A program made the position numbers and the translations under genes. A stretch of DNA of 64,000 nucleotides from Basidiobolus meristosporus CBS 931.73 (taxonomy: Eukaryota; Basidiobolomycota; Basidiobolomycetes; Basidiobolales; Basidiobolaceae): NCBI GenBank assembly GCA_002104905.1, contig MCFE01000004.1, positions 1-64,000 of the forward strand. Direction: 5' to 3'. Of the stretch, positions 44,279 to 55,028 are shown piece by piece. How positions within the stretch are numbered: the first letter of the stretch is position 1; each line of letters opens with the position of its first letter. A model generated the notes under the pieces. It was not told where the DNA came from. It worked only from the letters and a program-made list of their open reading frames with translations, and made no database searches.

Positions 44279-45277
44279 TCATTGTGATAGAAATTTCTTG
44301 GATATGACGACGGAGTGCGTATGTTCAATATGATACTTTAGTCCATTCAGATTTTTGTAACTTTTATCGCAATCAAGATGAGCGCAACGATATTGCTTTG
44401 CCACAGGGGTGTTTGCTTTTTTATCCGAATTCGTACAATGTCCATGCTAGATGTAAGCATGCGATGAGTACAAAATCTGTCCAAATATCATTTAGATATT
44501 ACCTGTGTATGATATTTGAGTCCATTAGGGTTTTTGTACGTTTTGTTGCATCCAGAAACGAGGCATTTATACGGCTTCTCGGTTGAGGTGCTTGATTTGG
44601 ATTTCTTGAATCTGAAATGCAGATTCTTCTCTGGGCAAGTGGTATAATCTGAGCGTGAGGGAGTATTTGCTGACAATACCACTCGAGGCTGAATTGGTCT
44701 TTTCCTTTTAGCAGACGATTCATTAAATTCGAGGTCATCTGTGGAATCCTCAACATCAATTGTCGGTGAACTGTTAGAGCTATCCGAGTCTGTGAAAGGA
44801 TCCCTCGTTTGTTTGTTATGGTGTTTTGTGGATGCCCTACATGAATCAGCAATATCAATCGAGCACTCGTTTTGAGAGCATAGGATAGGACCTGAGTTGG
44901 ATGAGGGTGTAGAGGTAACTTTGTATTCGCTTGTAGAGGAGAAACCATCATTCACCGATGAACTTGTAGAGTTATCAATTTTGATGTGACAATCATCAAA
45001 ATGTTGAAGTAAATCAAGCAAATCTTCCAAAATTAGTCCACAACAAGTGAAATCCTTACAGAAGGATGCCTCGAAGTCTTCTGGATAAGCAGGGTCAGCG
45101 GAAATAGGCAATGTGCTATCCAACGGTGGTAATTCTGTTTCAAGACTGGTTCAACTGTAAGTTATAAATTAGAAGAACTATAGGGGAGGGTGAGGAAGGG
45201 ACCTACCTATGTTGAGTACTTTCCACCAGATCTTGTTTTGATGAATTTGGAGTTAAATTCTCTAGTGGGGCCGGCAT
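44279..45277 (-). CDS. SFP1: SFP1-like C2H2 zinc-finger transcription regulator
   Basis: Three exons start at ATG 45275-45277; joins are at about 45200/45147 and 44503/44449. An N-terminal degenerate finger (FCKDFTCCGLILEDLLDLL, QHFDDCH) is the hallmark of the Sfp1/JAZF1 group. An acidic Ser-rich middle with a basic patch (AKRKRPIQPR) follows. Then come two C2H2 fingers, YKCLVSGCNKTYKNPNGLKY H and YRCAHLDCDKSYKNLNGLKY H, the second in the last exon. In yeasts Sfp1 regulates ribosome biogenesis and cell size downstream of TOR; the animal homologue JAZF1 is a NuA4-associated factor. Family assignment is by motif; the exact role here is inferred. Confidence 0.85.
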
Positions 45278-46348
45278 AGTTTTGGCACTTCAACTATGAA
45301 GGATAAGAATCGAAAACAAGGATATGTAAATGGCAAATGGGGAAACAAAAATGAAGCGGGGAAAAGGCGAAATAAAGAAAATCCAGTGAAGGTGGCATTG
45401 AGTGAATGCGTTCTTGATAGTTAAATACTTGCAACGCCTCTCGCCGATCCATGCTGATTGGATCACATCACCAAATACAGATCCTGTCATTCTGGTTTCA
45501 GGATCATTTTAGGAAAATAATGACAGCATAAGAATAGCCAACGCAAGATATTCAAGCAGGATAGCGTTCTTCCAGACGTTCATAAGGTACTATTATACAA
45601 GCTAGATGCCATCCATTTATCAGGGACCCGCGCCGCAAGGGTTCTCATTGTATTCATCATGATTCACAACGTCAATAAATGCCATTCCAAGTCAAACATG
45701 GATCAGCAATGCCTACAGACCGCAGTCAATAGAATGCTATACTTCATCGATTCCGTAGCATAGTGTATCCAAGTTATGTTATGTGGCCGCCTCTCTTCCA
45801 TCGGTGTACTGCAAGGCATGCCACTCCTATTCTGGGCTTAGGCCAAGTCATTGTCTTTTGAAACTAGTTTCAGTGATTTGTATGGCTTGAACTTCACTGG
45901 TGGCTAGTATCAGCTTGAATGGAGTTTTCGCTGCTCGTCTATGCTGTCATCTAGCCTGGAGATCCTGTTATGCAGTAATACAATGTTTCTCCATCTCCAG
46001 GACTATACAACAGAACAAATCAGCACGAATGAATTTCCTATCTTGTCATTGAAAGCAAGGGGAGCATCTTGGCTCATAACACTATGTCACATGACAGTTT
46101 CTGGAGAGTGGATTTCGCTCTTCCTTCGCTTTTCGAAACCGTAACTGTCTCTTTCCTGGTAAATTATCGGTAAGGTGACCCGATTTTGTTTTCCCGGAAG
46201 TAGGTTTGGCTCTTCTTTATATTACTTGCCATAATTGGACTATTTGATGATCTCCCCAGATAATGATTAGACAAAATATGAAAAATTTTAAGGAATTGTA
46301 TAGCTACCGCTGTCAATATGGCTCTTTTGTTTAACTTATGCTAGTCGT
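45278..46348. other. Intergenic between SFP1 and LTA4H (divergent promoters)
   Basis: Purine-rich leader of SFP1 (about 45297-45385), then AT-rich sequence. The frame at 45941-46144 shows no features. Nothing else is seen. Confidence 0.45.
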
Positions 46349-46681
46349 ATGCCTTATGCTAGTACACTTCGTCCTTCCATCAACTTCATGTTGAACAAAG
46401 CATTCAACATCACTGACACATTACCAAATAGATCCGGTCAGCTGGTTAGTACCACTTACCTCAGCAATCCGAATTCCGAAATCCAATCTCAGCGAATCTC
46501 TGCTATTACAGCTATTCCCACGAATAACCTATTTAGTTGTTATCGTCTCAATAAAGAAATGGTTCGACCCAGTACGACATTTTCAAAGAATTACGAAATG
46601 TAGTATCGGCATCGTTGGCTATAAAATTCGTCCATTCTTTTATTTGATAGTTCACCTTATCTTGCCACCCCTCTGTACACC
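46349..46681 (+). other. Possible alternative 5' exon of LTA4H/LAP2
   Basis: An open frame from ATG 46349 codes about 84 residues with few acidic residues at its start (MPYASTLRPSINFMLNKAFN). A 51-nt GT..AG segment (gtagtatcgg to atttgatag) before the main ATG would splice it in frame as [15 protein letters not shown] and then TKIDP of LTA4H. Yeast LAP2 also has a longer N-terminus than the animal enzyme. Against this, that intron contains TATAAAAT at about 46620, 62 bp before the main ATG, matching promoter spacing elsewhere in the window. Confidence 0.4.
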
Positions 46682-48714
46682 ATGACCAAGATTGATCCCA
46701 ATACCCTTGCCAACATTGAAGAAGTCACTACCGAGCATCTTCACTTGGATTTGAAGGTTGACTTTGAGAAACAACGTCTTGTTGGAAGCGTCTTGTTAAC
46801 TCTTAAGACCTTGGCCGAGCAAGTTCATGAAGTTGTGCTTGACACCAATCATCTTGTTATTAATGGGGTATACGATGGTGAAAACCAAGAGAAATCATAT
46901 GAAGTAAGTGTGGCTCCACCAAAGTATTCTTGGGTTTAACTGAATAGCCGTGTTAACTAAAACCCCCTAGTACAAACTCAACGAAGAAGACCCTAAATTC
47001 GGTCGTTCCTTGACCATTTCGCTTCCCAACTCTCTCCCAGCCAACCAAAGCCTTAAGGTCCTCGTCAAGTACGAAACCACCAAAGAATGTGGTGCTCTTC
47101 AGTGGCTTCAACCCAGCCAAACTATGGGCAAAGAGCACCCATACCTTTTCACCCAATGTGAAGCTATTCATGCTCGTAGTTTGGTTCCTTGCCAGGACTC
47201 CCCAGGCGTCAAGATTACGTACTCTGCCAACATCGATACTCCCGCACCCCTCCGTGCTCTAATGAGTGCACTCCGTGTTAACGAAGAGCCAGAAGTCGTG
47301 GGAGATTCCCGTATCTACAAGTTTGAGCAGAAGACTACCATGCCATCATACCTGATTGCTCTGGTTGTTGGTGATCTGGAGGGTAGAGAAATCGGACCTC
47401 GTTCTACCGTATGGAGTGAACCAGCCATGATCGAAAAATGCGCCTGGGAATTTGTGGACACCGAGCAATTCATCAAGACTGGTGAGGAGTTGTTGACTCC
47501 ATACGAGTGGGGATGCTATGACTTGCTTGTCTTACCTGGATCTTTCCCTTACGGTGGTATGGAGAACCCATGTCTTACATTTGTCACGCCAACCCTATTG
47601 GCCGGAGACAGATCCTTGGTGGATGTTGTTGCACACGAAATCGCCCACAGGTATTTTTTGGAACTACATACTTGCTCTTGCACCATACTGACATGTCAAA
47701 TCCACTAGCTGGATGGGTAACCTGGTCACTACCAAGAGCTGGGTATGTATCAGCTTACTCGGCAATTTCCGAAAATGTGTACTAATGGGTTTCATCTTTT
47801 AGGAAAATTTCTGGTTGAACGAAGGATGGACCATGTTCATCGAACGCAAGATTATTGGTCGTATGCACGGTGAACCTTCTCGCCAGTTCAGCGCCCAAAT
47901 GGGTATCAAGGCACTTGAAGCTGATGTTGATTTCTTCGGCCATGATAACTCTCTTACTTGTCTCTGCCCCCGTCTCCATGGTGTTGACCCAGATGATGCT
48001 TTCTCCAGCGTTCCTTATGAGAAGGGCTTCAACCTTTTGTACTATTTGGAACAACATTTGGGCGGACCCAGCGTGTTCGAGCCGTACATGAAGGCATATG
48101 TCCAGTACTTCGCTGGTAAGGCTTTGACTACCAGTGAATGGAAGGATTTCCTTTACCAGTATATGGAGAAGACTCATGGCCAAGAAAAGGTCGATTTGCT
48201 CAACCAAGTGGACTGGAAGGCATGGCTCCACACTCCTGGCATGCCTCCTGTTGAAAACAAGTACGACCAGACTCTTAGCCACGCCTGTACCCAGCTTGCC
48301 AAGAAATGGGATGAGCACCGTGATGCTCCTGAGGCCTCTCCCAAGGACATTGAGGACTTCACCCCTGACCAAAAGGTCTTTTTCCTCGAGAAGGTTCTGG
48401 AAACCGAGCCACTCCCACACAGCACCCTTGAAGCCATGGACAAAGCATACAGCTTTACCCAGGTCCAAAACTCGGAAATCCGGTTCAGGTGGCAGATGGT
48501 ATGCCTCAAGGCTGAATATCAACCTATTTACCCTGAGGTCGTCAAATTCCTGGTAATCCAAGGCCGCATGAAGTACACTCGTCCATTGTACAGAGCACTC
48601 TTCAAGTGTCCTTCAGGATCGCAGCTGGCCAGGGACACGTTCATCAAGAATAGAGACTTCTACCACCCCATCTGTGGTAAACTAATCGAGAAGGATTTGG
48701 GATTGGCCAACTAA
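46682..48714 (+). CDS. LAP2: Leukotriene-A4-hydrolase-type aminopeptidase/epoxide hydrolase
   Basis: Four exons encode an M1-family metallopeptidase. Motifs are [13 protein letters not shown] (substrate N-terminus binding) and the zinc site HEIAHS then WMGN, split by an intron inside HEIAHSW, with [14 protein letters not shown] supplying the third ligand Glu. A 34-nt exon at 47709-47742 carries [11 protein letters not shown]. The C-terminal helical repeat domain ends [20 protein letters not shown], as in LTA4H. It trims N-terminal residues from peptides in the cytosol and nucleus; the family also hydrolyses epoxides. The short-form ATG at 46682 fits the start of the beta domain ([16 protein letters not shown]); a longer 5' form is possible. 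Joins were checked by frame. Confidence 0.93.
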
Positions 48715-48830
48715 GTGTGAGGGTGGTTTATTTACTGTAAATCATTTAAGCATGGTTCTCTCATTGTAGCTTCCCAGAAAAACATTGTTAGTTGGGATGT
48801 TTTTTGCGTTGTAACACGGGAATTGTGCGA

Positions 48831-49832
48831 CTAAATAGGTAGAATGTGACATCTAGAGAAAACGTTTAGTAATAAAATTCTCCGAATCGAGTTGCTGAAG
48901 GCTGTTACCCTAGTAAACCCCGACCGCCCCAGCCACTTTTCGGTGTCAGTTTCATCGTGATAGTAGTGGGGGTCTCGTCGACTTTGTCGTTGCGTTCGAT
49001 AAGCAGAATTAAAGTTTTCTTTGGAGGGGGGGGGCATTAGCGCGATATATATGTGCTAGGTACTGGTTCGAACATTACCCCTTCACTGGAAGCAACCAGG
49101 CGGCCCACTGCTTGAAGGTTTTCATGGTTTGCGTTTGTGATATCCCCAAAGCGAATGATCTTATCACCTTTTTCCAATCCCTAGATTGATTGCACTCAAT
49201 ACAGATGGGCATGAAAACCAAGCTATAGGAAAGAGTACCGCTAGCTGAGCAGGAGAATCCGGAGCGATGGCGTTAACAATAGCGAAAGCACCTTCGTTTC
49301 CTATAAACCGAAATAAGTATGGCTATATCAAGACAGGGGATTTGGCCACGATCAACCATCGCTGTATTCGGTACCATTGAAGTTTACTGCGGCTTTGGTT
49401 TCTGGCTTTTTCTGGGAGTGAAGTTCGTGAAGTAGATTTTCAATTCTGCTCATCACTTGTCTGAGATCGTTTCCAAGTGCTACATTCAATCACAAGCACA
49501 AATGGTTAAGTTCGATCGCCTTAATGTGACTTTTCTTTCACTCAACATTGAATATCAAAATAATTGTACCAATGATCTTGGCTCGTGCTGATCTTACTGC
49601 GTATACGTCAATATCGGCTCTTGGGAAGCCTTGTGAGTCTATTAATGAATCCTCCATCCCAACATTGTCCTTGTGTTTTTGGAATTAATAAGGGAATTCA
49701 GGGAATGGTCCGCAGCGCACTTACTCGAATAAGAACTTTCTCAAGCTCCTGTATTTCCTCCTCCAGTAGCTCTTTCTCTCGAATAGCTATACGAAGCTTT
49801 TCTTGAGTTGAATCGTAGATAGCTTTGCCCAT
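48831..49832 (-). CDS. NAS2: 26S proteasome assembly chaperone NAS2/PSMD9
   Basis: A compact gene cut into at least seven short exons. It starts at ATG 49830-49832 with MGKAIYDSTQEKLRIAIREK, then ELLEEEIQELEKVLIR (coiled coil). Next comes NVGMEDSLIDSQGFPRADID and VYAVRSARAKII, the NAS2 signature. LRQVMSRIENLLHELHSQKK follows, then a PDZ-like domain: GAFAIVNAIAPDSPAQLA, GLEKGDKIIRFGDITNANH, LILLIERNDK and GWGGRGLL then GCHILPI after a last intron. The ends and exon order match PSMD9 throughout. It binds the Rpt5 C-terminus during assembly of the 19S base in the cytosol and nucleus. A run of ten G residues on the plus strand at about 49026-49035 lies in an intron. Confidence 0.88.
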
Positions 49833-50215
49833 GATTGAATAGCACTTTGGTACAAGGAAGTGGTTGCTCTATGCCAAAGTAGCATGACGTTGGATGTATA
49901 GATAAATATTTAGCGAGATTGCACCAGCCACTAAATCCTTACGATTCTTAGTTCTCCAACATGACTAACTTTAATCAAGATATCCGAGGAAAGCGCTATG
50001 ATTAATCAACACCTGACAGATTTTGACAATCTTGGTTCGAAGGATGAAAAACGAATCCAAGCCCATGAAAATGGCGATAAAAAAATATTTTTGTTTCTTT
50101 AGTAGTCACCGAAATGGATTTTTTACACCCAATCAATTGCCCCCGAATGACTTGATGTAAATCGCTGCACTCAACCCTAGCTTGAGTCGGGGAAGTGTTC
50201 ACGTTGGAGTTCATA
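49833..50215. promoter_or_regulatory. Divergent promoter region of NAS2 and SNAPC4
   Basis: About 380 bp between two start codons facing apart. No further gene. No clear TATA element was identified by eye. Confidence 0.4.
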
Positions 50216-52160
50216 ATGATTCTAAACGACGTTGAGGAAGTAGGTATAGAAACACTGCTCGATTCTTTCCCTTCACATGAATTGCTCCAAGAACATGCGT
50301 TGGTTCTTAATGACGAGGAGGATCTTCAACCACCGGAGACTTCATCTTCACAGGTGCAAATCCCTACCTCAACCAAAGTAAACGACATCATTGAGCAATT
50401 CTCTCATCTAACAAGTAAACAAGAAATCTATGAATGTTTATCAGCGAACTTGAAATATCAAGAAGCCTTAAAGCTTCAGCTGGCGCAAATAGAGGAGGCA
50501 CAAAAGCGGAATGCCTGGATGCAGAAAGAAATTCGGGAACTCTACCTTCTGGGTGGAAGACCGGCCAAAAAGCCCACTACGGCCACCACGAAGCAGAGCC
50601 TCCAATTCTTCTCTGAGTTCGAGGGTGAGGCACCTCCTGACAACGTAGATACGCTTCTGAGAAGGCAACAGCCTCTGCTGGTGGACAAATTCCGAAGGTG
50701 GACCGAGAAAGAGCGGCAGAATTTGGCAAAGGGCGTTAGACAACAGAACATGAAGATTCTGGGGCAGAAATATTTCAACCAGGAGAAAAGTAAGCTGTGG
50801 GAGGTGGCGAAAAAGTCCGACCGGGAGCTGGAGATGAATCTGGAGGGGCTGGATTGGAACCTTATCTCGAAATATCACGTACCCACTCGAAAGCCTAACG
50901 AATGTGCTATTCAGTGGAGTTGTCACGACCACCCGCTCATCAACAAAGAAGAATGGTCCAAGCAAGAGAGTCATCGTTTGGTAGAGATCGTAAAAGAGAT
51001 GGGAGGTAGAAACTGGCCGGAGATTGCCGTTCGTCTGGGCACTAATAGGACGGCTGTTAGCTGCTTCAAGCAGTACCAAAGCAAACTCAATTCTGCAATG
51101 ATCAGAAACCGATGGACCGAAGAAGAAGACAACATCCTAAGGGAAGCAGTCCACGTTTACGGCGAAAGAAACTGGCAACAGGTGGCGCATTGTTTAGATA
51201 ACAGAACCGGGCAACAATGCTTACATCGCTGGTCGAAGACACTGAATCCAGCTATTCGCCGTGGTCGATGGACCAACGAAGAAGATGAAGCCCTACGATC
51301 GGCAGTAGAGGTGTATGGGCCCGGTAACTGGGTCAAAATACAACAGCACGTGCTGGGACGAACAGATGTTCAGTGCCGAGAGAGGTACATGAACGTTTTG
51401 TGTCCCGATGTTGAGCAAGGTCCCTGGGCTACCGAAGAAGATGACCGACTTCGAAAGCTTGTCTCGGAGATTGGGGCTGGTAAATGGTCCCAAATCTCAT
51501 CACATATCGAGGGTCGCACCGATAATCAATGCTGGCGAAGATGGAAAATGCTGGTGGCTGAGGAAAAGCTGAAGAAGCTGGAGGAGGCCGGAGCGCTACC
51601 ACTATCGAAGCCACGGAAGGCTCCGAAAAAGGGGCCTGAGCGCAAGCGTCGCAGCGACATTGGAAGGAAGCGAAAGCCAAGAAAGCCATTATCTACGGCG
51701 ATTCAGATCAGGCAGCTTAAAGAGAAAATGAAAGACACTCATCCGTCCATCTTACAGGTATCTATATCCCGTTTGTGTTTCTGCTTGTACGTGATATATT
51801 AACCGACATTCTGCAGAGTTTCAAACTTATTCCCGTGAAGAAAAACCAGTCCACCGGAGGAAGCGCTCACGTTCGACCGGTGGCACCAACGATGGCTACA
51901 GTGGAAGGATTCGGACGCCTGCTCACCACCTTGAAAATACCTAATAATTTTGATACAGGTAGGTTGCGCATGCATTCCACATGATCATCTGTAGGATGCT
52001 AATTTATTGATTTCCAGAAGGATTCAGCGAAGATCAACTTCTCAGCTCGGAGGAACAAGAGACAGAGGAGTTCCAATTGCTCCAAGAACGCTTTCAAGCT
52101 ATATTCACCTGGCCCTACATCATAGGAACCATTGGAGGCCCAGTCATAGCAAAAGATTGA
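50216..52160 (+). CDS. SNAPC4: snRNA-activating protein complex subunit 4-like Myb protein
   Basis: Three exons: 50216 to about 51756, about 51817-51958, and from about 52018 to TGA at 52158-52160. After an N-terminal coiled coil (ALKLQLAQIEEAQKRNAWMQ) the protein has four and a half Myb repeats, the SNAP190 layout. They are a half repeat with FRRWTEKERQNLAKGV, then EEWSKQESHRLVEIVKEMGG, NRWTEEEDNILREAVHVYGE, GRWTNEEDEALRSAVEVYGP and GPWATEEDDRLRKLVSEIGA. A very basic region follows (RKAPKKGPERKRRSDIGRKR). In animals and other fungi SNAPC4 binds the proximal sequence element of snRNA genes and recruits Pol II or Pol III. The start is taken at ATG 50216 as no earlier ATG is in frame. A related many-repeat Myb protein cannot be excluded. 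Confidence 0.85.
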
Positions 52161-52541
52161 ATTTGAGCCATCTTTGCAGTTGTTTATACTGAGGACAATC
52201 ATCGATTAATTGTAGAAATCAAGTACATAATGTAATAATAAAGAAATACACATGATGCGTTTTCGTCTCTGGTTGAACCCTACGCTATTTTGCTTGGGTC
52301 CAATCCTCTCATAGATGAGTCTAGATAAGAAATCGGCAGCGGTCTAATCAAACTTGTAAGGCTTGTGGGTCTCAATCGGGCCTCGTCCCATTCATGAATT
52401 GTTCTAGACCGGTCGAATGGGACATCCAAACACATCAATGCATACATGCTTCTTGAAAGCGCTACTACCAACCGCGTAGGTTTTGTGGATAGCAAGAACC
52501 TTTCCTATAGTTTATTCGTGATCGTTCGAGTGCATTGAGTG
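52161..52541. other. Intergenic between SNAPC4 and the KDM3 gene
   Basis: 3' flank and promoter; no frame of interest. Confidence 0.45.
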
Positions 52542-54765
52542 ATGCTGGGAGCAGAGTATGGCTCCCGCAGTGAGGAAACTTGGGAGAATATAGACAAACG
52601 CGTCGAAAGTGAAACCCCCGATTTACAACCTATCAGCCCTTCCACGAGAAGGAGATCGCAACGTGAAAGCAGGCATACTACTACCTCAAAGAGTGAACTA
52701 TCCAACACGCAAGTGAAAATACTTAAAGCTGCTTTCGGTGTTTATGGATGTGTTTCAGATCACTCGAAACTAGAATGGCTCTCTCGTGTAGTAAAAGCGA
52801 GCACGAGCAGCATTTCGAACTGGCTTGATGTTCAACACCAACCCAAGCCCCAAAAGTCTATTCATAAGAAACCAGCGGCCAAAAGAACTCGTGTGAAACC
52901 CGATGCCACGAATTCTCCCAGCAGGGAAGCAGAACGTGCCTCGAAGAGATCGAAAATTCGCGACACGAGTGATTTTTCAGCAGAAAAAACCCATTTGCAG
53001 TTATCCCAGTGCCAAAATCCTACCTACTCGCGATTTGAGAAATGTCGAAGCTGCATCCGCAAAAATGGGGATGTGTGCCGTTTTAGAGGTTTTCGCGTAT
53101 TTCAGGAAAATTCTAAAGGCGAGCTCATTTATGGCCCTGCCTTCAAATCTTCTTCTATAGCTACCCAGCCGTCCAGTCTGAAAAGCCGAAGCAAGGATGT
53201 TTTTGTGAGTTCGATACCACAAGAAATACTCGCTTTGGGAAGCTCATCAAGCTTTCCCTCTGAAGTCAAGGCGAGACATGAAAATTATCTGCGGAAGACT
53301 ATCGCGCCGAGCTTGTTAGGGATTGTCAACCGAGAGATAGAATTTATGAGCGAAGGCATCTGCTATCAGAGGGCCGCTTCTATGGGGGTTCGACAAATGT
53401 GCGACATCTGTCTGACTTCGATTTTTAATGGGTTCTGGCTGTGCAGTATTTGTGGGATGGAAATCTGCTTATACTGCTATGGCGAATGGACTTCCCAGGG
53501 TCACAAAGCTAGCATGTGTTCCTACAAGCGCGCTCACAAGAAATCCCAGATGATTCGCATCTCTCGCGTCAACCTAGAAGAATTACAGCATCTTCGAAAT
53601 CAGATCCTCTCCAATATCCACCCAGCGGATGAAATCAAGGACTCTGCGGAACAATTGCGTGATTATCTGTGTGCTGACTATGGGAATGCCAGCCTAGAAG
53701 ACTTTCAAGAAAAATGGAGGAAAGGAGAGGCGGTTGTGATTCAGAATGTACTTCCCAACCTTCGTTTGGATTGGTCGCCGGATTATTTTATAAAGCACCA
53801 TGGGGACGAGAAGGCTGATATGGTGGATTGCACCAGTGGCTGTATGATCATGGACATGACAGTCGGGGATTTCTTTCGCGGATTCGACAGCACCAACCAT
53901 GGTGAGGATCGTTTGATCATGCGAATCAAGGTAAACACTTGACTTGCTTGCGTTCTATTCCAACCAATATACTAACCTCACCTTTGGTCGCAAGGATTGG
54001 CCATCCGACATGGATTTCAAGGACAAGTTTCCGGAGCATTTTGTTGATTTCATGAAAGCCTTGCCCTTTCGAGAATATACTCAACGCCGAGGTATACTGA
54101 ATCTTGCCAGTCGCCTTCCGGCTACCGTTGTCCCACCCGACCTTGGGCCAAAAATGTACATCGCATATGGGTCTGACGACGGTGAAGAGGGGGTTGGGAC
54201 CACTCCATTACATCTCGACATGGCAGATGCCGTCAATCTGATGGTTTATAAATCGCCAATGTCCCGTCAAGAAGGCAACAACGACATACTCCCAGAACGA
54301 GACGTATCTTCAACCAAGGAGGCTGGTGCTGTTTGGGACATATTCCATTTCCAAGATCTTCCGAAAATTCGACAATTTCTAAGTGAATATGCATTTGAGA
54401 TTGGTCAACCTATCGATGATCCCATCCATGATCAGATCTTCTATTTAAACAAGCCGATGCGCCAGCGGCTTTTTGAACAATATGGTGTACGAGGATGGCG
54501 AATTCATCAAAATCCCGGCGACGTTGTCTTCATTCCTGCTGGCTGTGCGCATCAGGTCTGCAACTACCAGAATTGCATCAAAGTCGCCATGGACTTTGTG
54601 AGCCCGGAAAGCGTCACCAAATGTGCGACCCTCACCAGAGAATTCCGGTTACTCAGCCAAGGCCATCGTCGCCGACAAGATTTGCTTCAGCTCGAGAGTA
54701 TCTTGTACCACTCTTGGGCCAACTCAGACCTAGTAACCAACAATACTGGTGGACCATGTAAATAA
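52542..54765 (+). CDS. KDM3-type JmjC histone H3K9 demethylase
   Basis: Two exons separated by a short intron at about 53932-53993 (LIMRIK to DWPSDMDFKD). The N-terminal part has a homeodomain-like helix set (LSNTQVKILKAAFGVYG, STSSISNWLDVQ). Next is a small Cys cluster (EKCRSCIRKNGDVCRFRGFR), then the KDM3 zinc finger CDICLTSIFNGFWLCSICGM with EICLYCYGEW. The JmjC domain keeps the Fe(II) ligands in TTPLHLDMADAVNLMVY (His, Asp) and FIPAGCAHQVCNY (second His), and ends IKVAMDFVSPESV. It matches KDM3/JHDM2 in motif order and in the tail EFRLLSQGH. The family uses Fe and 2-oxoglutarate to remove H3K9me1/2 in the nucleus. Activity is inferred; the ligands are intact. Confidence 0.88.
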
Positions 54766-55028
54766 ATTTGATTGAATAGCTTTTGGTGAATAATTACGCC
54801 ATCGGTCAATGCGAAGCTCAACTTGCGTATATTAAAGCCAGCTAAAAATAGTCTCTTTGGTTGGAATCTAATATAATCGCAACCAACCAACTCCAAAGTT
54901 CGAGGCTGCTCCATATTAACTTACGTTGTAACCTATTAGCAGTGACGTTGCTTGATAACTTATTCATACACATATGCTATTTATTGAGGACGGCCCATCC
55001 TTTTTCCTAATACTTGCTGACCTTTTCA

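Noticed and set aside
49060-49080. GGTTCGAA-like tRNA B-box
   Set aside because: No matching A-box or cloverleaf around it; it lies in a NAS2 intron.
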